Shown here piece after piece: positions 9,397 to 21,196 of a stretch of 64,000 bases of DNA. The stretch is from Ferranicluibacter rubi (lineage in GTDB: Bacteria; Pseudomonadota; Alphaproteobacteria; Rhizobiales; Rhizobiaceae). Under the pieces are notes generated by a model, which was not told the DNA's origin, ran no database searches, and saw only the letters and a program-made list of their open reading frames with translations. Both the position numbers and the translations under genes were made by a program. Each line of letters opens with the position of its first letter. Within the stretch, counting starts at the first letter, position 1. The DNA lies in NCBI RefSeq assembly GCF_011603255.1, contig NZ_JAANCM010000011.1:142419-206418 (forward strand). Direction: 5' to 3'.

Positions 9397-10281
9397 TTGA
9401 CATCGACTGTGACGACAGAGGGTTTCGCCAGCCGGGACGCATCCCGCAAAGGCACGCAGCGCTCCAGCCGCCTGGGCATCCTTTCCGCGTTTGGAGCAGC
9501 CCTGCTTCTGACGGCCTGCCAGACGGATCCCTCGAACGACAGCACGCTGCAGGTCGAGCGGGCGCAGGGATCCGAGCAGAACATCGCCTCGCTGTCGGGC
9601 GTCATCAACAGCAATCCGAGCGACCCCGAAGGCTACAATGTGCGCGGCTCGGCCTATGGTCGCGCCGGCGAATTCCGCCGCGCGGTGGCCGATTTCAACA
9701 AGGCGATCGAGCTGAACCCGCGTTTCTACCAGGCCTATGCCAACCGGGCTTTGGTCGAGCGCAACATGGGCGATCTTGCCGAAGCGCTTGCCGACTATAA
9801 TTCGGCGCTGCAGCTCAACCCGCGCTACGACGTCGCCTATATCGGTCGCGGCAATCTCTATCGCCAGAGCGGCCGGCTGGATCAGGCCTTTGCCGACTTC
9901 AATAAGGCGATCGAGAACGACACGACCGATCCGCGCGCTTATCACAATCGCGGTCTGATCTACCAGGCACGCAACCAGCATGGACAGGCGATCGAGGACT
10001 TCTCGACGGCCATCTCGCTGTCGCCGAGCTCGCCTGAGCCGTATAATGGTCGCGGCATCTCCTATGTCGCCCAGAACGACGACGACAACGCATTCGCCGA
10101 TTTCAACACAGCCATCAACCTCAATGGCAAGATCGCGGAATCCTGGGCCAATCAGGCGCTGGTCTACGAGCGCCGTGGCGAAAAGGCGAAGGCGCAGCGT
10201 TCCTACGGCCATGCCCTGCAGCTCGATCCGAAGTACGAGCCCGCCCGGACAGGCCTTGCCCGCGTCAAAGCGGCATCCTGA
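9397..10281 (+). CDS. TPR-repeat lipoprotein
   Basis: A 294-residue protein with an N-terminal hydrophobic segment ending in a lipobox (LLLTAC, lipidated Cys41), so probably membrane-anchored facing the periplasm. Downstream are about six tandem tetratricopeptide repeats (roughly residues 75-280) with regular AYxNRG, A(I/L)xDFNxAI and LNPR-type elements. These are protein-interaction scaffolds, and the partner is unknown. The start is TTG at 9397, preceded by GAGGGA with 6-base spacing, and no better ATG precedes the signal segment. NlpI-type lipoproteins have a similar layout, but I cannot claim orthology. Confidence 0.85.
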   Translation: MTSTVTTEGFASRDASRKGTQRSSRLGILSAFGAALLLTACQTDPSNDSTLQVERAQGSEQNIASLSGVINSNPSDPEGYNVRGSAYGRAGEFRRAVADFNKAIELNPRFYQAYANRALVERNMGDLAEALADYNSALQLNPRYDVAYIGRGNLYRQSGRLDQAFADFNKAIENDTTDPRAYHNRGLIYQARNQHGQAIEDFSTAISLSPSSPEPYNGRGISYVAQNDDDNAFADFNTAINLNGKIAESWANQALVYERRGEKAKAQRSYGHALQLDPKYEPARTGLARVKAAS

Positions 10282-10302
10282 GACCTTCAATCGCATTTCA
10301 TA

Positions 10303-10330
10303 AAAAACGCCGCTTCGAAGCGGCGTTTTT
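10303..10330. terminator. Bidirectional terminator between TPR gene and pgm
   Basis: A perfect AACGCCGCTT / AAGCGGCGTT stem with a CGAA tetraloop, flanked by A-run and T-run. It can end transcription of the TPR gene (+) and of the convergent glg operon (-) after pgm. Confidence 0.9.
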
Positions 10331-10359
10331 CGTTTGTGGTTTTACTGACGGGCCGATGA

Positions 10360-11991
<1,632 letters not shown>

Positions 11992-13431
11992 TCAACCTTT
12001 CGCAAGAAGACCGGCATAAAGCGCGGCGTAGCGCGTGGCACTCATATCCCAGGAGACATCGGATTTCATACCGCGCGCTTGCAGGCGCGCCCAGATTTTC
12101 GGTTGGCGCCACAGGGAAAAGACGCGGCGGAGTGCGAGCCGTAGGCTTTCCTCCGAGACGGGGGAGAACAGGAAGCCGGTGGCGACATTCGCCGCCACCG
12201 CCGCCTCGTTGGCATCGATGATCGTATCGGCAAGGCCACCGGTGCGGGCGACCACCGGCACGCAGCCATAGCGCAGGCCGTAAAGCTGCGTCAGGCCACA
12301 GGGCTCGAAACGCGAGGGCACGAGGATGGCGTCGGCGCCCGCCTGCATGAGGTGCGACAGCGGTTCGTCGTAGCCGACAACGATGCCGACACGACCTGGG
12401 TGCACGGCGGCGGCCGTCCGGAACGCAGCCTCGAGCGCGGGATCGCCGGAGCCGAGGACGGCCAGCGTACCGCCGTTGTCCACGATCATGTCGATGACAC
12501 CGGCCAGCACATCCATGCCCTTCTGGTCCGTCAGGCGACTGACGACGCAGAAGAGCGGCCCGTCCGTTGCGACTAGGCCGAAGCGCTCGCGCAGGGCATC
12601 GCGGTTTGCCGGCCGCTTCTTCAGGGTGGCGGCTGCATAGGGTGAGACGATGTGCGGATCGGCTGCCGGGTTCCACACATCCGTGTCGATGCCATTGACG
12701 ATGCCGTGGAGGTCGGCGATGCGGTTCGCCAGAACGCCTTGCAGGCCCATGCCGAATTCTGGGGTCAGAATTTCCTGCGCATAGGAGGGACTGACGGTGG
12801 TGATGGCCGTTGCCGCCATCAGGCCGCCCTTGAGGAAGGAGACGTCGCCGTAATATTCGACGCCCTGCACCGAGAAGGCGCCCCAGGGAAGGGCGAGTTC
12901 CGGAAAGGTGCTGGCGGGAAACTGGCCGCGGAAGGCGATATTGTGGATGGTCAGCACGGTCGGGACATGGGCGGCACCGCCATGCTGCATATAGACCGGG
13001 GCAAGGGCTGACTGCCAGTCATGGCAATGGACGAGGTCCGGCGTCCACTCCGGCAGGACGCCGCGCGCGATCTCGGCCGCCGCCAACGACAAGGCGGCAA
13101 AGCGGCGGAAATTGTCGGGGTGGTCGAGGCCTTGTGGGTCGAGATAGGGTCCGCCCGGCCGGTCGAACAGCGCAGGGGCGTCGAGCACCAGAAGGTCGAG
13201 ACCTTCATGCTCGGCAGCCAGAAGCGCGGCGGGATAGCCGAACAGCGTGTCGAAACCGCCGAGCCGCGTCGTCTCTCCGATCTTCGCCATGACGGCGGGG
13301 TAGCCGGGTAGAAGCGTGCGCATGCGTATGCCATGGGGTTTGAGCGCCGCGGGCAGGGCGCCCGCGACGTCGGCCAGGCCGCCGGTCTTGATCAGCGGAA
13401 AGACTTCGGAGGCGACCGAAAGGACGTTCAT
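11992..13431 (-). CDS. glgA: Glycogen synthase (ADP-glucose)
   Basis: GT5 glucosyltransferase that extends glycogen from ADP-glucose. The N-terminal KTGGLADV motif (Lys15) binds ADP-glucose. The C-terminal GT-B part shows [19 protein letters not shown] with the family E-x7-E type region. The ATG at 13431 is chosen because it gives the conserved MNVLSVASE start and 479 residues. Its Shine-Dalgarno GAGG overlaps the glgC stop codon only 5 bases upstream, indicating translational coupling. Confidence 0.96.
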   Translation of the reverse strand: MNVLSVASEVFPLIKTGGLADVAGALPAALKPHGIRMRTLLPGYPAVMAKIGETTRLGGFDTLFGYPAALLAAEHEGLDLLVLDAPALFDRPGGPYLDPQGLDHPDNFRRFAALSLAAAEIARGVLPEWTPDLVHCHDWQSALAPVYMQHGGAAHVPTVLTIHNIAFRGQFPASTFPELALPWGAFSVQGVEYYGDVSFLKGGLMAATAITTVSPSYAQEILTPEFGMGLQGVLANRIADLHGIVNGIDTDVWNPAADPHIVSPYAAATLKKRPANRDALRERFGLVATDGPLFCVVSRLTDQKGMDVLAGVIDMIVDNGGTLAVLGSGDPALEAAFRTAAAVHPGRVGIVVGYDEPLSHLMQAGADAILVPSRFEPCGLTQLYGLRYGCVPVVARTGGLADTIIDANEAAVAANVATGFLFSPVSEESLRLALRRVFSLWRQPKIWARLQARGMKSDVSWDMSATRYAALYAGLLAKG

Positions 13432-13436
13432 CGTCC

Positions 13437-14696
13437 TCACAGTCCCAGCTTGTCGATCATCGGTTGTGTGATCAGGCAAATGCCGTTTTCCGAGCGACGG
13501 AACCGCTTGGCGTCGAGTTCCGGATCCTCGCCGACGACGAGACCTTCCGGGATCACGACGCGGCTGTCGATGACGACGTTCTTCAGCTGCGCGTGACGGC
13601 CGATTTTGACGCTCGGCAGGATGACGGCGCCGTCGAGGCGGGAGAACGAGTTCACGCGGACGCCGGTGAAGAGCATGCTGCGGTTGAGCGATGCGCCGGA
13701 GATGATGCAGTCGCCCGAGACCAGCGAGGAAGTGGCCGAACCGCGGCGGTTCTCGTCGTCATGGACGAACTTCGCCGGCGGCTTGATCTCGGCAAATGTC
13801 CAGATCGGCCAGGTGCTGTCGTAGATGTCGAGTTCGGGTGTGACATGCGTCAGGTCGATATTGGCCTGCCAGTAGGCATCGATCGTGCCGACGTCGCGCC
13901 AGTAGGCCTCACGCTCGAAGTCCGAGCGCACGCAGGACTCGTTGAAGCGGTGCGCGATCGCCTTGCCGTGCTGGACGATGTAGGGAATGATGTCCTTGCC
14001 GAAGTCGCGGCTGGAGGTCGGATCGGCCGCATCGCGCCGCAGGATGTCCATGAGGAACTTCGTGTGGAACACGTAGATACCCATGGAGGCCAGCGCCATC
14101 TCCGGATTGCCGGGGATGCCGGGCGGGTCGGAGGGCTTCTCGACGAAGGCGATGATGCGGTCCTTCTCGTCCACATGCATGACGCCGAAGCCGGTCGCTT
14201 CCATGCGCGGGACCTCAAGGCAGCCGATGGTGACGTCGGCGCCGCTGTCCACGTGCTGCTGGAGCATCAGCTCGTAGTCCATCTTGTAGATATGGTCGCC
14301 CGCCAGGATGACCATGTACTCGACGCCGTGGTCCTCGATGATGTCGATGTTCTGGTAGACGGCATCCGCCGTGCCTTCGTACCATTGTGTTTCCGACACG
14401 CGCTGGGAGGCTGGCAGGATGTCGAAGCTCTCGTTTCGCTCGGGTCTGAAGAAATTCCAGCCGTTCTGCAGGTGGCGGATCAGCGAGTGCGCCTTGTACT
14501 GCGTGGCGACGCCGATGCGGCGGATACCCGAATTCATCGCGTTCGACAGCGCGAAATCGATGATGCGGGCCTTGCCGCCGAAGTAGACGGCGGGTTTGGC
14601 GCGACGGTCCGTCAGTTCCTTCAGACGGCTTCCGCGGCCACCGGCCAGAACGTAGGCCATTGCGTCGCGAGCCAGCGGCTGTATGCGTTTTTCCAT
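13437..14696 (-). CDS. glgC: Glucose-1-phosphate adenylyltransferase
   Basis: Makes ADP-glucose from ATP and glucose-1-phosphate, the committed and allosterically controlled step of glycogen synthesis. The 419-420 residues start at ATG 14696 after a strong GGGAGG ribosome-binding site. Features are the nucleotide loop [18 protein letters not shown], the GDHIYKMDY segment, the FVEKP Lys and the C-terminal left-handed beta-helix. The sequence resembles the well-studied Agrobacterium enzyme, which is activated by fructose-6-phosphate and pyruvate, so similar control is inferred. About 105 bases separate it from glgB, the widest gap in the operon. Confidence 0.97.
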   Translation of the reverse strand: MEKRIQPLARDAMAYVLAGGRGSRLKELTDRRAKPAVYFGGKARIIDFALSNAMNSGIRRIGVATQYKAHSLIRHLQNGWNFFRPERNESFDILPASQRVSETQWYEGTADAVYQNIDIIEDHGVEYMVILAGDHIYKMDYELMLQQHVDSGADVTIGCLEVPRMEATGFGVMHVDEKDRIIAFVEKPSDPPGIPGNPEMALASMGIYVFHTKFLMDILRRDAADPTSSRDFGKDIIPYIVQHGKAIAHRFNESCVRSDFEREAYWRDVGTIDAYWQANIDLTHVTPELDIYDSTWPIWTFAEIKPPAKFVHDDENRRGSATSSLVSGDCIISGASLNRSMLFTGVRVNSFSRLDGAVILPSVKIGRHAQLKNVVIDSRVVIPEGLVVGEDPELDAKRFRRSENGICLITQPMIDKLGL

Positions 14697-14801
14697 GATA
14701 TCCTCCCGATTTTGCGGTCTCTTGGCCGGTCTGCCCGCCCTCTCAAACGGGCCGACCGGCATATGCTTTCGTCTCGGCCGGATGCCCGGCCTCGTCGGTT
14801 T

Positions 14802-17003
14802 TCAGTCCTTCTCGAGCATCAGCGTGGCGAGCGGGGGCAATGTCAGGTCCGCCCGGATTTCACCCGATGCGGTGCGCACGGCATGAACCACGCCGCCATT
14901 GCCTTTGCCGCTGCCGCCGTAGATCTCGGCATCGGTGTTGACGATCTCGCGCCAGCGCCCTTCGCTCGGCAGCGGGATCGAGTAGACCTCGCGGTAGACG
15001 GGGGTGAAGTTCGAGATGACGGCGACGGCCTTCTCGCCCGGTGCCTTGCGCAGCCAGGCAAAGACCGAATTGTCGCTGTCGTCGGCGATCAGCCACTCGA
15101 AACCCTCGCCCTCGCAGTCACGTGCATGCAGCGCCTGCTTGTTGCGGTAGGTGCCGTTCAGGTCGCGGATCAGGCGGCGCATGCCCTGATGCAGGGGGTA
15201 TTCGAGCAGGTTCCAGTCGAGCCCGCGCTCCTCCGACCATTCCGCCCACTGGGCGAACTCCTGACCCATGAACAGCAGCTTCTTGCCGGGATAGCCCCAC
15301 ATGAAGCCGTAATAGGCGCGGAGATTGGCGAATTTCTGCCAGTCGTCGCCGGGCATCTTCGCCACGAGCGATCCCTTGCCGTGCACCACTTCGTCATGGG
15401 AGAGCGGCAACACGAAATTCTCGCTGAAGGCGTAGACGAGGCCGAAGGTCAGGTCGTTGTGATGATGCTTCCGGTGGATCGCGTCACGCGCAAGATATTG
15501 CAGCGTGTCGTGCATGAAGCCCATGTTCCACTTGAACCCGAAGCCCAGACCCCCGGTATGGACCGGTGCCGAGACGCCCGGCCAGGAAGTGCTCTCTTCG
15601 GCGATCGTCAGGATGCCCGGGTGGCTGCCGTAAACCTCCTTATTCATCGTCTGGAGGAATCGCACGGCATCGAGGTTCTCGTTGCCGCCATATTCGTTTG
15701 GAACCCATTCGCCGTGCTTGCGGGAATAGTCGAGGTAGAGCATGGACGCGACCGCATCGACACGCAGCCCGTCGAGATGGAACTTTTCCGCCCAGTAGAG
15801 GGCGTTGTTGACAAGATAGGCGAAGACCTCGGCGCGGCCGAAATTATAGATTGCCGTGTTCCAGTCAGGGTGGAAGCCCTGGCGGGGGTCCTCGTGTTCG
15901 TAGAGGGCGGTGCCGTCGAAGTTGCGCAACCCGTGTGCGTCGACGGGGAAATGGGCGGGCACCCAGTCGAGGATGACACCTAGACCGACCTTGTGGGCGC
16001 CGTTGACGAAGCGGGCAAAGCCCTCCGGCTCGCCGAAGCGGGCGGTCGGCGCATAAAGGCCGGTCGTCTGGTAGCCCCAGGAGGGATCGTAGGGGAACTC
16101 GCTGATCGGCAGGAATTCGATATGTGTGAAGCCCATGTCCACGCAATAGGGGATCAGTCGGGCGGCCATCTCGTCCCAGCTCAGGAACGCGCCGTTGTCG
16201 CCGCGCTGCCACGAGCCGGCGTGCACTTCGTAGATGGAGATCGGCTGGCGACGCGGGTCGGCAGACGCCCAGTGCGCGCGGTGCGCCTCGTCTTCCCAGA
16301 CCTGTGCGATCTCGGATGTAGTGACCGACGCCGTCTGCGGTCGCAGTTCCGAGCGGCGAGCGAACGGATCGGCCTTCAGCGGCTGCAGCTGGCCGTCCTG
16401 TCCGATGATTTCGTACTTGTACGGCGTTCCCGCGGGGACGTCGGGAATGAAGATTTCCCAGATGCCGGTGTCGAGACGCAGCCGCATGACGTGGCGGCGC
16501 CCGTCCCAGGCATTGAAGGCGCCGACGACCGAAACGCGGCGCGCATTCGGTGCCCAGACGGCGAAGTGGAAGCCATCGACACCTTCATGGCGGACCGGGT
16601 GGGCGCCGAGCTTGTCGAACAGGCGAAGGTGCGAGCCCTCGCGAATGTAGTAGTCGTCCATGGGGCCGAGAACGGGGCCGAAGCTGTACGGGTCGGTGAC
16701 CGTCCAGCGTGCGTCCGCGTTTTCGGCCTTATAGCGTACTGGCTGCACCTTGCGCAGGCTCACCGTGCCTTCGAAGAAGCCGGCTTCGTGGCGAAGCGCC
16801 AAGGTGCCGAGGTCCTTGCCGGACAAGGTCTCGACCGAGACGCTGGTGGCGCCCGGCAGAAAACACCGGACGACGACGTCCTTGCCGACCGCATGAGGCC
16901 CGAGGCTTGCAAACGGATTGGTATGCGTACCCTCGATAAATGCTGCTACCTCGTCATCCGGCAGACGCGCCGGCGACGAGGCCTCTTTCAGCTCGGAGGT
17001 CAT
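14802..17003 (-). CDS. glgB: 1,4-alpha-glucan branching enzyme
   Basis: GH13 enzyme that creates alpha-1,6 branches in glycogen. From about residue 30 it has an N-terminal CBM48-type region (NPFASLGPH), then a second CBM48 domain (HFAVWAPNARRVSVVG), then the catalytic barrel with DGLRVDAVASML (nucleophile Asp), LTIAEEST (acid/base Glu) and LPLSHDEVVHGK. I chose ATG 17003, which overlaps the glgP stop as ATGA and follows GGAGAG. The in-frame codon at 17015 is only a TTG. Length is about 733 residues, as expected. Confidence 0.96.
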   Translation of the reverse strand: MTSELKEASSPARLPDDEVAAFIEGTHTNPFASLGPHAVGKDVVVRCFLPGATSVSVETLSGKDLGTLALRHEAGFFEGTVSLRKVQPVRYKAENADARWTVTDPYSFGPVLGPMDDYYIREGSHLRLFDKLGAHPVRHEGVDGFHFAVWAPNARRVSVVGAFNAWDGRRHVMRLRLDTGIWEIFIPDVPAGTPYKYEIIGQDGQLQPLKADPFARRSELRPQTASVTTSEIAQVWEDEAHRAHWASADPRRQPISIYEVHAGSWQRGDNGAFLSWDEMAARLIPYCVDMGFTHIEFLPISEFPYDPSWGYQTTGLYAPTARFGEPEGFARFVNGAHKVGLGVILDWVPAHFPVDAHGLRNFDGTALYEHEDPRQGFHPDWNTAIYNFGRAEVFAYLVNNALYWAEKFHLDGLRVDAVASMLYLDYSRKHGEWVPNEYGGNENLDAVRFLQTMNKEVYGSHPGILTIAEESTSWPGVSAPVHTGGLGFGFKWNMGFMHDTLQYLARDAIHRKHHHNDLTFGLVYAFSENFVLPLSHDEVVHGKGSLVAKMPGDDWQKFANLRAYYGFMWGYPGKKLLFMGQEFAQWAEWSEERGLDWNLLEYPLHQGMRRLIRDLNGTYRNKQALHARDCEGEGFEWLIADDSDNSVFAWLRKAPGEKAVAVISNFTPVYREVYSIPLPSEGRWREIVNTDAEIYGGSGKGNGGVVHAVRTASGEIRADLTLPPLATLMLEKD

Positions 17004-19465
17004 CCGGCTCTCCAAATCTCATCGGCATACTGCCGAATCGTCCGATCGGATGAGAACCAGCCCATCCGTGCGGTGTTGCGGATGGTCTTGCCGTACCATT
17101 GGCTGGGATTGGTCCAGATCGCATCCACTTCGCGCTGCGCCTTGGCATAGGCATCGAAGTCGGCCGCGACCATGAACCAGTCGTGAGAATAGATGCCGTC
17201 GATCAGGCCGGAGAAGCGGTTGCGGTCATCGGGCGAGAAGACGCCGGACGCGATCGCCTGGAGGGCCTGCGAAAGCTCGCGCGACGCCTCTATGACGGCC
17301 CGTGGTTCGTGGCCTTCCTGGCGCAGGTTGGAAACTTCTTCCGCGGTCATCCCGAAAATCTTGATGTTCTCCTCACCGACGCAATCGCGCATTTCAACGT
17401 TGGCGCCGTCCAGAGTTCCGATGGTCAGCGCACCATTCAACGCGAACTTCATGTTCCCGGTTCCCGACGCTTCCATGCCGGCGGTCGAAATCTGCTCCGA
17501 CAGGTCGGCGGCAGGCACCATGATTTCTGCCAGCGAGACGTTGTAGTTCGGAATGAACACCACTTTCAGCAGGCCGCGTACCGCCGGGTCGTTGTTGATC
17601 ACGCGCGCGACGTCGTTTGCCAGCTTGATGATGAGCTTGGCGTTGTGATAGCTCGGCGCCGCCTTGCCGGCGAAAAGCTTGACGCGCGGGACCCAGTCGA
17701 GCTCGGGATGCGAGCGGATCTGGTCGTAGAGCGATATCGCCTCGATGATGTTCAGAAGCTGACGCTTGTATTCGTGGATGCGCTTGATCTGGATGTCGAA
17801 CATGGCCGACGGATCGATGCGGATGCCCATCCGGCTCTGGACGAGCTGAGCGAGCCGCACCTTGTTGTTGCGCTTGATGGCTGCGAAACGATCCTGGAAA
17901 ACGGCGTTGTCGGCATGCGGGTCCAGCGCCTTCAAGGCCTCGGCGTCATCCATGAAGTCGTCGCCGATCGTCTCGCGGATCAGCGAGAACAGCTCGGGAT
18001 TGCACTGCATCAGCCAGCGGCGCGGGGTGATGCCGTTGGTCTTGTTGTTGATGCGCTTCGGGTAGAGCTTATGCAGGTCGGCAAACACCGTGATCTTCAT
18101 GAGATCCGTGTGCAGCGCCGAGACGCCGTTGATCGAATGCGAGCCGACGAAGGCGAGGTTGCCCATGCGCACGCGGCGATCGCCGCTTTCGTCGATCAGC
18201 GAGATGTTGCGCACCTGCTGGTCGCTGTAATTCGCCAATTTGCGTGCCTCGAGCAGGATCTTCGCGTTGATCGCGTAGATGATCTGCATGTGCCGCGGCA
18301 GCAGGCGCTCGAACAGCGGCACGGGCCAGGTTTCCAGCGCTTCCGGCAGCAGCGTGTGGTTGGTGTAGGAGAAGGTTCGGCGGGAGAGATCCCAGGCGGT
18401 GTCGAAATCGACGCCGTGGACATCGGTCAGCAGGCGTACCAGTTCGGCGACCGACACGGCAGGGTGCGTATCGTTCAGCTGGATGGCGACCTTGTCCGGC
18501 AGGGAGGTGAAGTCCGGATATTGCTGGAGGTGGCGGCGCAGGATGTCCTGCAGCGAGGCGGAGGAGAAGAAGAACTCCTGGCGCAGGCGCAGTTCCTGGC
18601 CGGCCGGCGTCGCGTCGGCCGGGTAGAGGACGCGGGCGAGCGCTTCGGCCTTGTTGCTTTCGCGCAGAGCGCCGATGTGGTCGCCGGCATTGAAGGCGTC
18701 GAGCAGGATGGGGTCGATCGGATGCGCGCTCCAGAGGCGCAGCGTATTGGTGCGCTTGCCGCGCCAGCCGACGACCGGCGTGTCGCAGGCGGTAGCGATG
18801 ACGCGCTCGGCGGGCTTCCAGACGTAGCGGGTCAGTTCCTCGTCGATATTGACGGTCTCGACCGAGCCGCCGAAGCCGATTTCGTAGGAGCTTTCGCGGC
18901 GCTCGAACTCCCAGGGGTTGCCATGCGCCAGCCAGGTTTCCGGCAGCTCCACCTGCCAGCCATCCGCCATCTGCTGGCGGAAGAGGCCGTGCACGTAGCG
19001 GATGCCGTAGCCATAGGCCGGGATGTCGACGCTTGCCATGCTCTCCATGAAACAGGCGGCAAGCCGGCCGAGACCGCCATTGCCGAGCGCGGCATCGGGC
19101 TCCAGTTCGGCGACCACGTCGATATCGACGCCGAAGGAGGCGAGCGCTTCCTTCAACTCGTCCATCAGGCCGATATTGGTCACGGCATCGCGCATCAGGC
19201 GGCCGATCAGGAACTCAAGCGACAGGTAGTAAACGCGCTTGGAACTGTCGGTGTAGGCCTTGCGGGTGGACTCCATCCAGTTGTCGGTGATGCGGTCGCG
19301 CACGACCAGGATGGCGGCCGTCAGCCAGTCATGCGGCTTGGCGACCTTGGGGTCCTTGCCGATGCGGTAGGTCAGGCGCTCGATGATCTCCTGCGCCAGA
19401 ATTTCGGCGCTCGACTCGCGGCGCGCGGCGTTCGGAATTTTCTCATTTGAGATACGGCTGACCAT
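17000..19465 (-). CDS. glgP: Glycogen/maltodextrin phosphorylase
   Basis: An 821-residue GT35 phosphorylase that releases glucose-1-phosphate from glycogen ends in the cytoplasm. The pyridoxal-phosphate site EASGTGNMKFALNGALTIGT near the C-terminus, and the GNGGLGRLAACFMES and QLNDTHPAVSVAEL segments, are diagnostic. It is the first gene of the glg operon, so a synthesis operon begins with a degradative enzyme, as in Agrobacterium. The 5' signal is weak (AAGGG about 11 bases before ATG). A candidate sigma-70 promoter lies at 19536-19564. Confidence 0.97.
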   Translation of the reverse strand: MVSRISNEKIPNAARRESSAEILAQEIIERLTYRIGKDPKVAKPHDWLTAAILVVRDRITDNWMESTRKAYTDSSKRVYYLSLEFLIGRLMRDAVTNIGLMDELKEALASFGVDIDVVAELEPDAALGNGGLGRLAACFMESMASVDIPAYGYGIRYVHGLFRQQMADGWQVELPETWLAHGNPWEFERRESSYEIGFGGSVETVNIDEELTRYVWKPAERVIATACDTPVVGWRGKRTNTLRLWSAHPIDPILLDAFNAGDHIGALRESNKAEALARVLYPADATPAGQELRLRQEFFFSSASLQDILRRHLQQYPDFTSLPDKVAIQLNDTHPAVSVAELVRLLTDVHGVDFDTAWDLSRRTFSYTNHTLLPEALETWPVPLFERLLPRHMQIIYAINAKILLEARKLANYSDQQVRNISLIDESGDRRVRMGNLAFVGSHSINGVSALHTDLMKITVFADLHKLYPKRINNKTNGITPRRWLMQCNPELFSLIRETIGDDFMDDAEALKALDPHADNAVFQDRFAAIKRNNKVRLAQLVQSRMGIRIDPSAMFDIQIKRIHEYKRQLLNIIEAISLYDQIRSHPELDWVPRVKLFAGKAAPSYHNAKLIIKLANDVARVINNDPAVRGLLKVVFIPNYNVSLAEIMVPAADLSEQISTAGMEASGTGNMKFALNGALTIGTLDGANVEMRDCVGEENIKIFGMTAEEVSNLRQEGHEPRAVIEASRELSQALQAIASGVFSPDDRNRFSGLIDGIYSHDWFMVAADFDAYAKAQREVDAIWTNPSQWYGKTIRNTARMGWFSSDRTIRQYADEIWRAG

Positions 19466-19535
19466 GGATCCGGGCTACCCTTTTGGACGTTGTTCCGACA
19501 CCACCGAAGGCGCATGCCGACGGAGAATTCCAGCA

Positions 19536-19564
19536 ATGTATGCACCGATACGAAGCGCTTGCAA
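19536..19564 (-). promoter_or_regulatory. Candidate sigma-70 promoter of the glg operon
   Basis: On the minus strand TTGCAA is followed after 17 bases by ATACAT, preceded by TGC as in an extended -10. This would start transcription roughly 60 bases before glgP. It is a consensus match only. Confidence 0.4.
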
Positions 19565-19697
19565 TAAGTGTTTTCAAGAGGATGTAAAATGAAGCCGGCG
19601 GGCGGCGGGCGCGTGCTCGGTGGCGCAAGGCTTCATCGCCGCCGCTTCCGATCCATCGGCCGCAGCGTGCTGCAACCGGATGATCTGCAAGTACGAA

Positions 19698-19726
19698 AAA
19701 CCCGCGCGAACGGGTCGCGCGGGTTT
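19698..19726 (-). terminator. Terminator of the TadG-like gene
   Basis: A perfect 12-pair stem AAACCCGCGCGA / TCGCGCGGGTTT with a 5-base loop. On the minus strand it is followed by a run of T, and it lies 25 bases past the stop codon of the vWA gene. Confidence 0.9.
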
Positions 19727-19750
19727 GAAAGAGGTGACGTCGATGTCGGT

Positions 19751-21001
19751 TTACTGCGTCAGCCGGACCATGAGGTTGCTGGCCTTGTCGCCGATCGTCT
19801 TGAAGGCTGCGACGAGATCCTCGCTCTTTTCTGCCTGGAAGTAATAGGTCGGGTCCGTGGCGCAGCCCTGCAGAAGATCCTGGCCGCGCTTGGGTGCCTT
19901 GAAGGCGACGGTGAAGACCTTGATGCCGTCGTCGCGAGCCTTGTCGCAATAGAACTTCGTGGCGGCGTCGGATCGCATCGCCTGACTGTCGCCGGTTCTG
20001 TTCTGGTAGAAATTGTTCTCGCCATCCGTCATGAAGACGATGTACTTGGTCGGTGTCGCCCCGGTCTTCTGCGCATGGGCCTTCGTCTCCGTGTTTCCCG
20101 ACAGGTCCCTGTAGGCAGAGGTGAATGCGTCGCTCGAATCTGTTCCTCCCTCTGCCACGAGGGTATTGACGTAGGTTCCCGTGCCGGCCGTTCCCCAGGC
20201 GAGCACGCCGGCTGCATCCTGCGCGTCGTTGTAGGAGACGGCGGAGGTTCTCACATAGATCGAGGTCGGATCGGCGGTCTTCAACTGGGTCAGTAGGCTG
20301 TTCACGGCCTTCTTGAGCGTCGCGATCTTTGAGACGTAGCAGGGCGTGCTCCACTTCGCGTAGGGCCAATAGGCCTCCTCGTAGATGTAGCAGCCATTGG
20401 TCGAGGTGTCCTTGGTGTCGGTCTTCCAGGCCATCGAGCCGGATCGATCGAGCACGAGCACCATCGACAGGGCGTTCTTCGTGTCCGAGACGCCTTCCGA
20501 CTTTCCCGTGGCCGACAGGCTGATGCCGTTGCCGCTCACGAGGCGCGTCATGGCATTGAGGTCGATGGACAGGTTGGATTTGACGCTGATGTCGTAGCCC
20601 TTCGCGCCCGTCTGGAGGGTCTTCGGCTCGATCGTGACCGATGTGTTGTCGATCAGTAGCTTATCCGCCGCAGCCTGCTTTATGAGGGCTTCCGCCGCCG
20701 CGGGCGTACCGACCTCTATCGCGCTGGAATTGGTCTTCCGCATGGCCATGACCACGTACTCGTGCGCCGTTTCGCGGGCCTCGTCCACGCTCATATGTTT
20801 GTTGGCAAGGCCGGAGGCGGCGGCAAGTGCGCCGCTGTCCACCGCCGCCTGGAGTCGGTTTTTCTGGAGCACGATGTTGGTGGTGTCGATCGCCACGCCG
20901 GCGCCGAAGAGAACCACGGGAAGCGCTACGGCCGCCATCAGCGCGATGTTGCCGCCCCGATCCTCCAGGCAACGCCCGATCATGCCGAAAAATCGCTTCA
21001 T
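19751..21001 (-). CDS. TadE/TadG-like pilus-associated protein with vWA domain
   Basis: A 416-residue protein with a short cytoplasmic N-terminus and one membrane helix (about residues 18-38) of the TadG/Flp type: GGNIALMAAVALPVVLFGAG, then AIDTTNIVLQKNRLQAAVD. After a linker comes a von Willebrand factor A domain with an intact MIDAS motif DRSGSM (Asp185, Ser187, Ser189) and a downstream TDGEN. TadG-like proteins are exported with tight-adherence pilus systems, but no tad/cpa genes are visible here, so the gene stands alone. A strong terminator follows. Secretion or envelope interaction is inferred, not shown. Confidence 0.85.
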   Translation of the reverse strand: MKRFFGMIGRCLEDRGGNIALMAAVALPVVLFGAGVAIDTTNIVLQKNRLQAAVDSGALAAASGLANKHMSVDEARETAHEYVVMAMRKTNSSAIEVGTPAAAEALIKQAAADKLLIDNTSVTIEPKTLQTGAKGYDISVKSNLSIDLNAMTRLVSGNGISLSATGKSEGVSDTKNALSMVLVLDRSGSMAWKTDTKDTSTNGCYIYEEAYWPYAKWSTPCYVSKIATLKKAVNSLLTQLKTADPTSIYVRTSAVSYNDAQDAAGVLAWGTAGTGTYVNTLVAEGGTDSSDAFTSAYRDLSGNTETKAHAQKTGATPTKYIVFMTDGENNFYQNRTGDSQAMRSDAATKFYCDKARDDGIKVFTVAFKAPKRGQDLLQGCATDPTYYFQAEKSEDLVAAFKTIGDKASNLMVRLTQ

Positions 21002-21196
21002 GTTCCGCTCCTGCGCCCACGGTCCGCTTCGCGATATCGCGGAAGCCCATCTTGCTGCTTCGATATCACGGGTTCGTTGGCGACTGCTTACAAGAGCGCT
21101 TAAACTTTTACGGACAAGGCAGGCTTTCGGGCATGAACCTGTCTCGCATTGCGGACAGGTGGTGCAGAACAGGACAGATGAACGAGAAAAGGACCG

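Noticed and set aside
17099..19450. 783-codon open frame antisense to glgP
   Set aside because: Shadow of the glgP codon structure; no recognisable domain.
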